A DNA stretch of 64,000 nt, from the NCBI GenBank assembly GCA_030549205.1, contig JAUKTV010000004.1, positions 434,001 to 498,000 on the forward strand, in the 5' to 3' direction. The DNA is from Apiosordaria backusii (taxonomy: Eukaryota > Ascomycota > Sordariomycetes > Sordariales > Lasiosphaeriaceae). The position numbers were made by a program, and so were the translations under genes. Below are positions 10,647 to 20,148 of this stretch, in pieces (position 1 is the first letter of the stretch; every line of letters starts with the position of its first letter). Below the pieces are notes generated by a model that was given only the letters and a program-made list of their open reading frames with translations, searched no databases and was not told the origin of the DNA.

Positions 10647-12464
10647 TCCTTCGTGACATGACACCTTCGCACTCAACAACAATTTCCTCAACCATCCAAG
10701 ATGCCTTCTAATTCAAATGAAGCCCACATAATTTTAGCCCTCCAAGCGCTTCAAAACGACAAGAATCTAAGCGAACGAGCCGCAGCCAAGATCTATGGAG
10801 TCGATCGTAAGACTCTAGGGCGTCGGCGCGCTGGCCGGCCTGCACGACGCGATACTACGCCCAAATCGAAGAAGCTCACTCAATCCGAAGAGGATGCTAT
10901 TGTTCAATACGTTATTGAGCTATGTGCGCGAGCTTTTCCACCAAGATTACGTGGTGTGGAAGATATGGCCAACCAACTGCTACGCGTACGCGACGCGCCC
11001 CCTGTTGGCAAGCTCTGGGCACACAACTTCGTCAAACGCCAGCCACAGCTCCGTACGCGTTTTACGCGTAGATACGACTACCAGAGGGCCAAGTGTGAGG
11101 ATCCAAAGGTCATTAGCGAGTGGTTCGCGCTTGGGCGGAACACTAAGGCTAAGTACGGTATCGTGGATGACGATGTTTACAACTTCGACGAGACTGGGTT
11201 TATGATGGGTATTATCTTCGCGGGCATGGTAGTTACGACCTCAGACGGCTTTAGCAAGGCGAAACTGGCCCAGCCTGGCAACCGCGAATGGGCAACGGTG
11301 ATCCAGGGAGTCAATGCCCTCGGCTGGGCCATCCCTCCTTTCATCATCTTAGCCGCGCAGTACCACCTTGCCAACTGGTATACCGAGTGCAACCTACCGT
11401 CTACCTGGCGCATCGCAACCACCGATAATGGCTGGACTACCAATGCGGTAGGCCTAGATTGGATCAAGCACTTCGACTATTACACAGCGTCTCGCACAAA
11501 GGGCAAATACCGGTTATTGATCCTCGACGGCCACGAAAGCCACCACTCGACCGAATTCGAGCGCCACTGCCAGCAGAACAATATTATTACGCTCTGCATG
11601 CCTCCACACTCCTCCCACCTCCTTCAGCCACTCGATGTTGGCTGCTTTGGGCCGCTAAAACAGGCGTACGGTCGCCAGATCGAGGACTTGATGCGCATGC
11701 ATATCAACCACATAAGCAAGCTCGAGTTCCTCTATGCCTTCCGCGAGGCCTTCTTCGCCTCTATAACGGAGAAGAATATACAGGGTGGCTTTGCGGGTGC
11801 TGGCCTTGTGCCATACGATCCAGAGAAGGTGCTTTCTAAGCTGGATGTAAAGCTTCGTACGCCAACACCTCCAAACTCACGGCCCGGCACTGCACAACCT
11901 TGGGTCTCCCAAACACCACACAACCCTCGAGAAGCCAACTCACAGTCAACGCTCATTAAGACTCGCATTACTAACCATCAAAATAGCTCCCCGACTTCAA
12001 TGTTGGCTGCGGTAGACCAGCTTACTAAGGGTACAACGGCTATAATGCACCAAGTGGCTCTCCTTCGTGCAGAGGTCTCTTCGCTCCGTAAGGCCAATGA
12101 GGCACTAAGCAAACGCCGGAGAGCCAAAAAAACACGTGTGAGGCTTGGAGGGTCACTTACTATACAAGAGGCACAGGATCTACTGGATCAGAAGGCCGTG
12201 GATAGGGAGGGAGTGCAAGAAACGCAGCCGGATAGTAGTAATGCAGGGGGAGATCGTGCGAGGGTTCGGTGCTGTGGTGTGTGCGGCAAGCCTGGCCATA
12301 ACGTGCGCACTTGCCAGGAGGCTGGGGAATCATCTGATTCAGCCGTTTCTAATATAATTGTAGTTGCTTCCTAGTGTTGTTGCGGTATAATTGAGGATAG
12401 TTTGTTACGGTGTGGTGGGAAGTGGGTCACTCGCTTATATGGGTCACTCGCTTATAATATACGT
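10603..12464 (+). mobile_element. Complete pogo/Fot1-like (Tc1/mariner superfamily) DNA transposon
   Basis: A 1,862-bp element bounded by perfect inverted ends and flanked by TA on both sides (10601–10602 and 12465–12466), the target duplication expected of Tc1/mariner elements. It carries one uninterrupted transposase gene (10701–12374). There is no sign of the C-to-T damage left by repeat-induced point mutation: ends are identical and the frame is open. Coding capacity and ends together suggest an autonomous copy. It inserted about 170 bp downstream of the tRNA-Glu gene. Confidence 0.93.
10701..12374 (+). CDS. Pogo/Fot1-like DDE transposase
   Basis: Cut-and-paste transposase of 557 residues with no intron. 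An N-terminal Psq-type helix-turn-helix (ILALQALQNDKNLSERAAAK) is followed by an AT-hook-like RRRAGRPARR. A CENP-B-type DNA-binding half then includes LRVRDAPPVGKLWAHNFVKR. The DDE endonuclease core has catalytic aspartates at about residues 163 (YNFDETGF), 276 (LLILDGHESH) and 312 (LLQPLDVGCF). The last two are separated by 35 residues, the D35D spacing of this group. The C-terminal region has a short coiled coil (VALLRAEVSSLRKANEAL) and a zinc knuckle, CX2CX4HX4C (CGVCGKPGHNVRTC), about 20 residues from the end. All three catalytic residues are present and no stops interrupt the frame. Confidence 0.95.
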   Translation: MPSNSNEAHIILALQALQNDKNLSERAAAKIYGVDRKTLGRRRAGRPARRDTTPKSKKLTQSEEDAIVQYVIELCARAFPPRLRGVEDMANQLLRVRDAPPVGKLWAHNFVKRQPQLRTRFTRRYDYQRAKCEDPKVISEWFALGRNTKAKYGIVDDDVYNFDETGFMMGIIFAGMVVTTSDGFSKAKLAQPGNREWATVIQGVNALGWAIPPFIILAAQYHLANWYTECNLPSTWRIATTDNGWTTNAVGLDWIKHFDYYTASRTKGKYRLLILDGHESHHSTEFERHCQQNNIITLCMPPHSSHLLQPLDVGCFGPLKQAYGRQIEDLMRMHINHISKLEFLYAFREAFFASITEKNIQGGFAGAGLVPYDPEKVLSKLDVKLRTPTPPNSRPGTAQPWVSQTPHNPREANSQSTLIKTRITNHQNSSPTSMLAAVDQLTKGTTAIMHQVALLRAEVSSLRKANEALSKRRRAKKTRVRLGGSLTIQEAQDLLDQKAVDREGVQETQPDSSNAGGDRARVRCCGVCGKPGHNVRTCQEAGESSDSAVSNIIVVAS

Positions 12465-12466
12465 TA
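12421..12466. repeat. Right terminal inverted repeat with two tandem 17-bp units
   Basis: Exact reverse complement of the left end over 46 bases, including the TA duplication. The 17-bp unit is again present twice, in inverted orientation. One further base of match lies outside each end, probably by chance. Confidence 0.93.
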
Positions 12467-13177
12467 ACCCTTTTTGGGGTCTCAGTTCAGCTTCTTGACC
12501 GAAACGAACAGTGGTTCGCGCACCATCAGGATTCTTGAATGTCTTCGCTGGCAAGGCTGTCTGGTGCCCTTTTTTTTCTGTCCTTTTACTGTATTTTCGT
12601 TCTGTTCTTTTGCGAGTCTGTCTCACATGTATGCAAAGCCAAGCAGAGTGGCTTCCTGTCTGCCAAACGATCCAGACCACAAGTCCTACCTCTGATGGCT
12701 GTGCCACTTTGTGCTACCTGCCATCGATGAGGAACATGAGAGAGGCGCGGGTGGTGGCTTGCAGAAGGGGTCTAATTTGTATTGATTTTGTACTTTTGAG
12801 CTGAGGCGTTTTTTTTGGGGGGGCGGGGGGCGGTTTATCGGTTTTTGGTTATCTTGCTTGGTAGGTAGGTAGGTAGGGGTGCCAGAGCCTTGTGGCCGTG
12901 TGTGTGTCTGGGCTGTCTGGATGTCAATCGGTCGGCTCATTTTGTGTCATTTTCAGCTTGTATGCAGGTTGGGCTGATGAGCACTTGGGGTTGGTATAAG
13001 AAGGCAGAGGTGACGCTGTCGCGAGGTCGTGATCTTTTTCCTTTTGGTGGTTTTTGGTGGTTTTGTGGTGTTTTGTGATATCATCCAGCGCATTGTTTCG
13101 CATCTCCATTTGTTTTGCTACCCGTTTAACTACCTTCATCTACCTGAAAACAGTATAATATCCTTAATACCACCACA
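12467..13177. other. Intergenic: GT-rich region upstream of Cys-rich protein gene
   Basis: No gene seen. Notable composition: a T-run followed by G-runs (GGGGGGGCGGGGGGCGG) near 12816–12833, a (GGTA) microsatellite of four units near 12860–12877, and GT-rich sequence around 13042–13080 upstream of the next gene. Confidence 0.5.
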
Positions 13178-14193
13178 ATGGTGCCAATACGGCCCCTCAC
13201 CACCGCGATCCTCCTCTTCGCAGTAACAGCCAAAGCAGCAGAAAACGCACCCTGCTACTTCCCAGGAGAAGTTCACGCCCTGGGTTATTACCCCTGCCAG
13301 CCCTTCGTAAGCAATGGAATTATTATTAGTAAAGTTGGTATAAATATTAATCCTCTTAGGGCGCCGAGATTTCCCTGTGCTGTCCCCAAGGGTGGACCTG
13401 CTTCAGCAACGCGCTGTGCATCGCGACGACAGAAACAAAATCCTTTCCGAATATCACTCTGGGGGAGGTGCAGAGGGGGGCGTGCACGAAGCCAGGGTGG
13501 AATAATGCTGTTTGTGGGGGGGTTTGTTTGAGTATGTCCATGTCTACCACCTCCGCCCAACCTGGGTATTCTTCCTTGACAATGAGAGATGCTGACACAG
13601 GGGGGATGATTGATATAGCGGGCGATAACATCAACGGTAAACTTGCTGCTTGCACGCAAGAGACGTTTTGCTGTGAGGATGATTACAAAAAGGGGAAGTG
13701 CACATGTGAGGAAGGGGGCGGGAGCTTTGAGATCAAGAGGGGGGTGGGGGGGAGGATTGTGGAGGTTGATAGTGTGAGCTTTGTGGGGACGGCGACGGTG
13801 AGGATTGCGGAGGAGGTGACGAGTTTTGTTTCTGAGACGTCGACAACGACGACAGGGACGGGGGTGGTGACGAGTACGGGGAGTAACACGGCTAGTGTTA
13901 CGGGGGATGGTGTGACTACCGCGCCGACTTCGACGGAGACGGCGGAGGTTGTCGAGGGTGGGGGTGGTGGATTGTCTAAGGGGGCGACGATTGGGATTGG
14001 AGTTGGGGCGGGAGTTGCTGGGTTGCTTTTGCTGGGAGCGCTGGTGTTTTTCGTGAGAAGGTTGAGACGGAGGAGCCAGGAGAATGTTTCGTCGGGGTAT
14101 GGTGGGAAGGGGACGGATGATGCGATTGAGACTCATCAGAATGGGGTGACGTATGGGCAGGCGTATGGTGAGCAGCCACAGATCAGAGGGTAG
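13178..14193 (+). CDS. Cysteine-rich type I membrane protein, unknown function
   Basis: The protein starts with a signal peptide (MVPIRPLTTAILLFAVTAKA). A cysteine-rich extracellular part follows (CCPQGWTCFSNALC, then ETFCCEDDYKKGKCTC), then a Ser/Thr-rich linker, a membrane span (IGIGVGAGVAGLLLLGALVF), a basic stop-transfer stretch (RRLRRRS) and a short cytoplasmic tail. Exon 1 is 13178–13306. A 53-nt intron (GTAAGC…CTTAG) leads to exon 2 at 13360. A second intron, 13532–13600, has a perfect GTATGT donor and GCTGACACAG branch/acceptor. It is 69 nt with no in-frame stop, so both spliced (297 residues) and retained (320 residues) products are possible. The architecture is common in sordariomycetes, but the function is not known to me. 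Confidence 0.82.
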
Positions 14194-14353
14194 GCCTTTG
14201 TTGGGTGTGGGATAAAATCGACACAGGCGGGGGATTGTTTCCACTTTCGCGTTGTTGAAGAGGCGTCATCGGCTAATGGTGAGAGGCCACAATGATGCCT
14301 TAATGGGCTTACACCTTTCCTTGTAATTGTTGAGTTGTTGATATATATATAAC

Positions 14354-15885
14354 TTACAGACCTGGAGACCTTGCTTTCCTATCCTCCATCCAGTCCTCGT
14401 CTTCCCTGATCGTCTCCCTCAGCCACTTCCCTACTAACGCTTCCTCGTTTTTTCTCAAGCCCCACTCCCCGCCATCGTCTTCAGCTTCCTCTTCATCTTG
14501 CGCACCAAGCTCTACAGTGTTCACCCTCCTCTGTGCCTCCCTGTCCCTCGCCTCCTGCACAGCGAATTCTTCTTCCCCTTCCCTGGCCAAGGTCTGACAC
14601 TCAAACATGCTCACGCTCCGTCTCATCAGCCCCGCTAGCTCCATAGCCTGGACCTTGAAAGAATTCCTGGGTGGTATTTTCTTCTCTACGCCATCATCGC
14701 CTGTAGTTATGGAAAAGTTGTCAGAGTCGAAGACAAGCAACGTCTCTGGAAGCCGGAGGGTCGATTGCCGTGGCGGAAAGACGAGGTATCCTTTTCTCGG
14801 AGGGCGGGAGGCCATGGCCTCGGCGGTCTTCTGGGCTAGGATCTCGTCGACTTGTTGTGGCGTTAGGGGCGTATTCGGTGATGGTGTTGCCGAGGATGGT
14901 GGTAACGATGGGTCGTCGGACAGGGGGCCTTGAGGCTCATTGCCACCAGTCTCGGCCAGGAAATTGTCAACTGCTGCAGACAAAGACGACACCGGAGGCA
15001 GGTTATTAAACCTGGACGGGTTGAAGAAGTCCTCTGGTGCGTGTAACGGCGCGTTGTGGAAGAATAGAGAAGGAGACGCAAAAGGATCAAACAGAGCTTC
15101 TGGTGAAGGAAAGAGAAAAGGCATCTGGGAGTGAAGGAAACCAAAGGCTGTGTCTTCGTCGATTTTCTCGGGCTCCAGACGCCTGGACTGAACATCGGTG
15201 GTGAAAAATGGGTACCGTCCTTGCTTAGGTGGCTTGAATTTGTATTTGTGAATCGGGTGATCAGGAAGGAACATGGGCCAATTGTAAATCCCATTGTGAG
15301 CAACCAGACCACGGATGGTCATGCCGCCTTCGCCGCTGTGTAGAAAGGGGTGATGGGATTCTGTAAAGGCCAGCCCGGTTCCTAGGGTAGCGCCGAGGTA
15401 GGAGCCATAAATGTAGGCTGGACGGAAGGGGGCTGGCTTGTTCTTCTCTGCGCGAAGCCCGAGGTTGGCTGAGAGCCAGGAGTAGCCAAAGGTGAGATCG
15501 TGGACAGGGGTCGGCCATCGGAGGGATGTGTTTTCTACCTTGTCGTCCATATAGTTCCATCGGTAGTTGATGATGGCTGCTGGGTACTCCAGAAGCCACG
15601 GTGGGAGAGAGGCAGTTGGTTCTCCCTCTATATGTGGGATTGGAGGGATGACAATCATCAGAGGTTTTGTCGACTCATGTTTGGCGATGTTGTGAAGGCT
15701 GCATGGGTTAGTCTGTGATTCCAACCCGATTCAAAGCAGTGGACGTACCTCACAGTTATCTCACCAGACGATGCACATGGAACCCGAACATTCTCGACAG
15801 CTTGGTTCGTGCTATAAAATCTGCAAAGCACTCTGTAATTGAGAGCTGTACCCCAGCGCCTTGCTCCCAGCGGCCATCGCAACAT
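14354..15885 (-). CDS. Probable mitochondrial alpha/beta-hydrolase-fold protein
   Basis: Two exons on the minus strand (15885–15749 and 15698–14354, 50-nt intron) give 493 residues. The N-terminus, MLRWPLGARRWGTALNYRVL, is rich in Arg and hydrophobics without acids, like a mitochondrial presequence. The body resembles fungal alpha/beta hydrolases: a strand PLMIVIPPIP, then TPVHDLTFGYSWL, then a nucleophile-elbow-like AYIYGSYLGATLG, then GLVAHNGIYNWPMFL. The elbow lacks the classical GxSxG spacing, so catalytic activity is uncertain. The C-terminal third is acidic and charged. The start is chosen at the first ATG of the spliced frame; the longer open frame upstream lacks an ATG. The stop (TAA at 14356–14354) overlaps a possible GTAAGT donor, so a further 3' exon cannot be excluded. 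The promoter is shared with the TOK1-like gene. Confidence 0.72.
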
Positions 15886-16310
15886 CGACGGCAAATTCCC
15901 GGAAGACAAGATTTTAGCCCTCCTTTCCCTGCTTCATCACAAAGTTTTCATTCTTGATGTCCACCTACTCGTGCTTGATCGTCGGAATTTTGGTGCTCTT
16001 TTCGGATGAATGAGATCAAAACGCGTGAACACAGTCGAGTCGAGCACAGAGCTCTCGAATATCACTGACCAATCACAGCACTGCGTTCGATAAGATCGTG
16101 ACCCCCCGGTCGAGAGCCGACCGGCAGGGAGCGGCACGACGTCATTGTCGTCACAATTTCTCATCGTGGACATTAACCCTGGAATGCATTTCCCTTTGTT
16201 TGTGTTCGAACCCTCACTTGATGCATATGCCTTCACATCTTCCAAATATGAGTCTTGGCGATACTATCGAAACTCCCGGGCCTTGAAGGGTCTGAGAGAG
16301 TTCAAACAAA
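15886..16310. promoter_or_regulatory. Shared divergent promoter (hydrolase / TOK1-like channel)
   Basis: The 425 bp between two divergent start codons. No coding signal, and no motif I can name with confidence. Confidence 0.5.
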
Positions 16311-18548
16311 ATGAACGATGCGAGCGGGGAAAGGATTGACGACCATGTCCGTGCAGCTGATCCAGGCGGCAAGAAGCTGCCAAAGCAGCAGGAACATGAG
16401 CAGCTGCATCTGGATCCGAGGTAAGCTCTTCCATGCATGGAACCCTGAGAAGGCTGTCGCTCACAAGCAAACAGCCGATGGTGGTTCGCCTCCTCCGCCT
16501 TCCCCATGATAGCAGGTACCCTAGGTCCAGTCGCATCAGCCTTCAGTATCTGCGCCCTTTCAAGACCATGGCGGCAAAGCTACCTCCCTGGGTCCGACCC
16601 CGATGCCGCACCATTCATCAAGGACCCAACATGGCTCACCATCATCAACGCCATCCAGCTCCTCATTGCTCTCATAGCCAACATGGCTCTGCTCCTCAAC
16701 ATGACCCAGCGTCTCAGGTTCTCCGTTGCTCAACCAGTAACCATTGTCGGATGGTATATCTCCTCCATCTGCCTCGTCGCTCTCACCGCCACCGCCTCCG
16801 GCCCCTTGATCATCGAACCCGCAAGTGAATACATCTGGTCCCAAGCCTTCTACTACGGCATCTACGGCGCAGCCCTCTACTTTCTCGTCGCCTCCCTCAT
16901 GGTCGTCACATTTCTGGGAGCTCAAATAGGGTACTACCCCAAGGACTTCATCCTAACCCCCAGTCAAAGAACCCTAATGATGCAAACCATCATGTTGCTC
17001 TTGTACCTCCTCCTCGGCGCGTTGGTATTCGGCAGGATCGAAGGCTGGAACTACCTCGACGCGGTCTACTGGGCAGCCGTAACGCTCTTCACCGTGGGCT
17101 TTGGGGATTTCTCCCCGCAAACCGCTTTGGGAAAGGGGCTAGTCATGCCTTTTGCCCTGGTAGGGATCATCAGCCTTGGTTTGGTCATTGGTTCCATCCG
17201 CAGTTTGGTGCTTGACCGTGGGAGACGAAGGCTGAGTGCGCGGATGGTCGAGAAGAGACGCCGCAAAATGCTGAGGCAAATGGCGAAGAAGGGGAAGGAT
17301 GGGATTCTGGTGCCTATCAAGGAGGGGAATAAGCTCACGCAAACGCCAACGGATGTCGACCGCGGCCTGACAGAGTTTGAGAGGAGAGAGAAGGAGTTCA
17401 AGCTGATGAGGGATATACAGCACGAAACGTCGCGGAAGAGGAGGTGGTACGCCACTGCCTTTTCGGCGTGTACCTGGACTGCCTTGTGGCTCGGGGGAGC
17501 GAGGATATTCCAGGCTTGTGAGGAGCCGTATCAGGGCTGGACGTATTTTGATGGGATTTTCTTCTGCTTTGTTAGTTTGACGACTATCGGCTACGGGGAT
17601 ATTGTCCCAGTTTCCAATGCAGGGAAGTCTTTCTGGGTGTGTTGGGCGTTGTTGGCTATACCGACGATGACGGTTTTGATATCTAATGCGGGGGATACAG
17701 TGGTGAAGGGGGTGCGGGATGCGACGGATGCTATTGCTACTATTACCATCCTCCCCAGCGAGCGGCCTTTTAAGAAGGATCTCAAGCGGTTTCTCAAACA
17801 CCTTTCCTTTGGGGCGCTCTTTAAAGAGGAGATTATCGAAGAGACACCCACGGGATTTTTAGGGGAGGCACAAGACCGTGATAATAATTCTAGCTCGGAT
17901 TCAGAAGAGGAAAACGACGCTGAGATTGCCTTACAAAGAGACCAAGCCGAGTCATCGACTTCGCCTACTTCCCCAAGAGTTAGGATTAACCCCCCTTTCC
18001 GAAACGAGGAAGCCCATAGCAAAAACGTTGACGCTAACACCGCTGATGAAAACCATCCTCCTGACCAACAACAACTAAGAGAGCGAAAGCGAAAGAAATC
18101 AGCGCCTTTTACTCTGCCGTCTCGCCAGCAAGATTACCTCGTCATCTTGATTGACGAAATCGCCCGCGTGACTGCTCACCTGAAAGAGCACCCGCCGAGA
18201 AAGTACTCGTTTAAAGAGTGGGCGTGGTATCTGAGGTTGATAGGGGAGGACGAGAGCGATGCTGGTCAGCATGGTCGGGCGAGTGCTCATGTGCGGACAA
18301 AGAAGGATAAGATGAGGGGAGGGAGGCCGGATAATTTGAGCGAGGAGGCAAAGGTGGAGGCAAAGCCTGTGCCGTGGAGTTGGGTTGGGAGTAAGAGCCC
18401 GTTGATGGGGGAAAAGGAGGAGGCGGAGTGGATTTTGGAGAGGTTGATTGAGAGGTTGGGGGAGGAGTTGAGACGGTCCAGGAAAGAGGGGGGTGGGGGA
18501 GGTGATGATGATGGGGAGCAAAGAGAAGAAGAAGGTGAGGGTTTATAG
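16311..18548 (+). CDS. TOK1-type two-pore outward-rectifier potassium channel
   Basis: Plasma-membrane potassium efflux channel of the fungal TOK family (eight membrane spans, two pores). Exon 1 is 16311–16420 (starts MNDASGERIDDHVRAADPGG) and exon 2 is 16475–18548, separated by a 54-nt intron; 727 residues. Splicing extends the frame 5' of the internal ATG at 16506 and adds SRWWFASSAFP just before the first span. The two selectivity filters are TVGFGDF (about residue 243) and TIGYGDI (about residue 406). Six spans precede or flank pore 1 and two flank pore 2 (YFDGIFFCFVSLTTIGYGD, FWVCWALLAIPTMTVLISNAGD). A basic linker lies between the pores, and a long acidic then lysine-rich cytoplasmic tail follows. 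The GFG/GYG asymmetry is seen in many fungal TOK channels. Confidence 0.93.
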
Positions 18549-19065
18549 TATGATGACCTTTTTTCTGGGAGCAGGAAGGAGGAAGAGGTGGAGGTTTATT
18601 GCATGATACCCCCTTTTTGTTTTGGGAGGCAGTATTGGGATTGTGAGTAGGTATAGCTTGATAGCAAAATGCAAACATTACTTATATTAATGTGTGTTCA
18701 AACTGCAAAATACACGGCTGGGTATCATACCTATAGCTCCCGTCTCTTTGTCTTCCTCTATTTGCAAACTTTGATGAAGACGATGTAGAGTAGTTGTCAA
18801 GCGCGTACCGAGCAGTTGGAGAGAAATATAGGTAGGATGGTGAGGGCTGGGTCCATCTACCCGTAGGAATCCCGGAAATTATGCGCCTAAGAGCTGAGCG
18901 TGATGATCGTACAACAGCCAATCGTCGCCTGCCACAACTGAGTTGCATACTTAGAAACAGCCCTAGTGTTGAACTTGGCCAAGTCGCCGTGGTAGGCATG
19001 TTCCAGCTTGGTATTGACACAAGAGAAGCGCTCCTAGTATGCACAGCCATGCCTTATCAAGCTTT
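18549..19065. other. Convergent intergenic region
   Basis: About 520 bp between the ends of two convergent genes, holding their 3' ends. No gene seen. Confidence 0.45.
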
Positions 19066-20148
19066 CTATCCATAATCAAAAACACCCTCACAAACCAGCA
19101 ATAACTCCCACCGCCAAAACCAACGCGGCACCCAAAATCCCAACCTTGAGCCCAGCAGCATGGTCAGCCCCAGAAGGCTGGGTAGTGGCGGCAGGCTCCT
19201 CACCATCACCAGTCTCATCACCCCTTCCTGATCACCTGATCCTCCCCCTTGTCCCCCAGTAGGACTAGGAGAACCCGTCGTCTGAGTACCCGTCGTCTGA
19301 GTACCCGTCGTCTGAGTACCCGTCGTCTGCGTACCCGTAGGTGTATACTGCGCCAACCACTCACTCACCCCCGGGCTCGAATACAGCTCACCACAGTCCC
19401 GGAAGCAAGTATGCTGCTCAGCAAAAACATTGTACCTGAGCGTCTGGAGCTCGGCAAAAATCGTCGCATCCATCCCAAGACTTGTCGTCGTCGTTGTGGT
19501 CTCGGTCCCGCTGGCTCGAGTGTCTGTCACCGTGACAACCTGGTTTTCGGTAACCTTGGCGGTGCAGGCGGGCACGTGGATTGTCCAGCCTCCATAGGTG
19601 GTTCCAGAAACTGTCGTGCTAAAGAGGATGTCTTCTGTTCTGGTGCTGAATATCCCAAAGCTGAGGCTACCATGAGAGGGGCAGCACGCGACCAAATGGA
19701 GGCCAACGTTGTTTGTAGTGGTGGACTGGTGGTCAGCCTCGGTGTACCCTACGGGGCAGGTGGCAAAATAGTAGGTGTTTGTTTGCCCGTCGGTGGTCTG
19801 GGTCGTGGCGCCCCAGGTTCCATACTTATTCTGGTAGCAGTCGTCTTCGAGGCCGCCGGTGGTGGTAGTGATAGCGGAGCTATCAGCGCCGGAGCGTGTG
19901 AAGTGGACAATCGGGCGGCCGGCGTTGACCACAGGACCGCAGGTGAACCAGTCTGGTTGGGCAGTTGTTTGAGGTGGTCTTTCGCTGGAGGCCCAGGTTC
20001 CATAGTTGTTGATTTCACAGTCGAGGGTAGCGAGCCAGAGGTCTTTTCCGAAGCCGCAGGTGGCTGCGGGAGTGAGTTGCGTGGGGAAGACGTTGGAGGG
20101 CCATGCTGGTGAGGGGATGGATGTCAGGGCTGGGGTAGTTGTTGTCAT
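19066..20148 (-). CDS. Thr-rich membrane protein with a frame break before its membrane anchor
   Basis: The open frame starts at ATG 20148 (MTTTTPALTSIPSPAWPSNV) and encodes a Cys/Thr-rich, probably extracellular protein with INNYGTWAS and NKYGTWGAT repeats and a TQTTG repeat block. As read, the frame runs to 19066, but its last ~45 residues look random. In the next frame the same DNA encodes a Gly/Ala-rich linker, a clear membrane span (GLKVGILGAALVLAVGVIAG) and a stop at 19090–19088. One extra base near 19221–19224 (CCCC on the plus strand) would join the two. An alternative is an intron from a GTGAGT donor (near 19367) to an acceptor near 19208, which would remove the repeat. There is no classic signal peptide on this start. 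Function unknown. Confidence 0.65.
   Translation of the reverse strand: MTTTTPALTSIPSPAWPSNVFPTQLTPAATCGFGKDLWLATLDCEINNYGTWASSERPPQTTAQPDWFTCGPVVNAGRPIVHFTRSGADSSAITTTTGGLEDDCYQNKYGTWGATTQTTDGQTNTYYFATCPVGYTEADHQSTTTNNVGLHLVACCPSHGSLSFGIFSTRTEDILFSTTVSGTTYGGWTIHVPACTAKVTENQVVTVTDTRASGTETTTTTTSLGMDATIFAELQTLRYNVFAEQHTCFRDCGELYSSPGVSEWLAQYTPTGTQTTGTQTTGTQTTGTQTTGSPSPTGGQGGGSGDQEGVMRLVMVRSLPPLPSLLGLTMLLGSRLGFWVPRWFWRWELLLVCEGVFDYG
19275..19338 (-). repeat. 15-bp tandem repeat, about four units, coding TQTTG
   Basis: The unit GTCGTCTGAGTACCC (plus strand) repeats about four times with one variant base in the last copy. It encodes repeated Thr-Gln-Thr-Thr-Gly in the Thr-rich stalk of the preceding gene and could vary in copy number between strains. 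Confidence 0.85.

Noticed and set aside
13288..14244. 318-codon frame on the minus strand
   Set aside because: It is the antisense shadow of the Cys-rich membrane protein gene; Pro/Arg/His composition is typical of such shadows.
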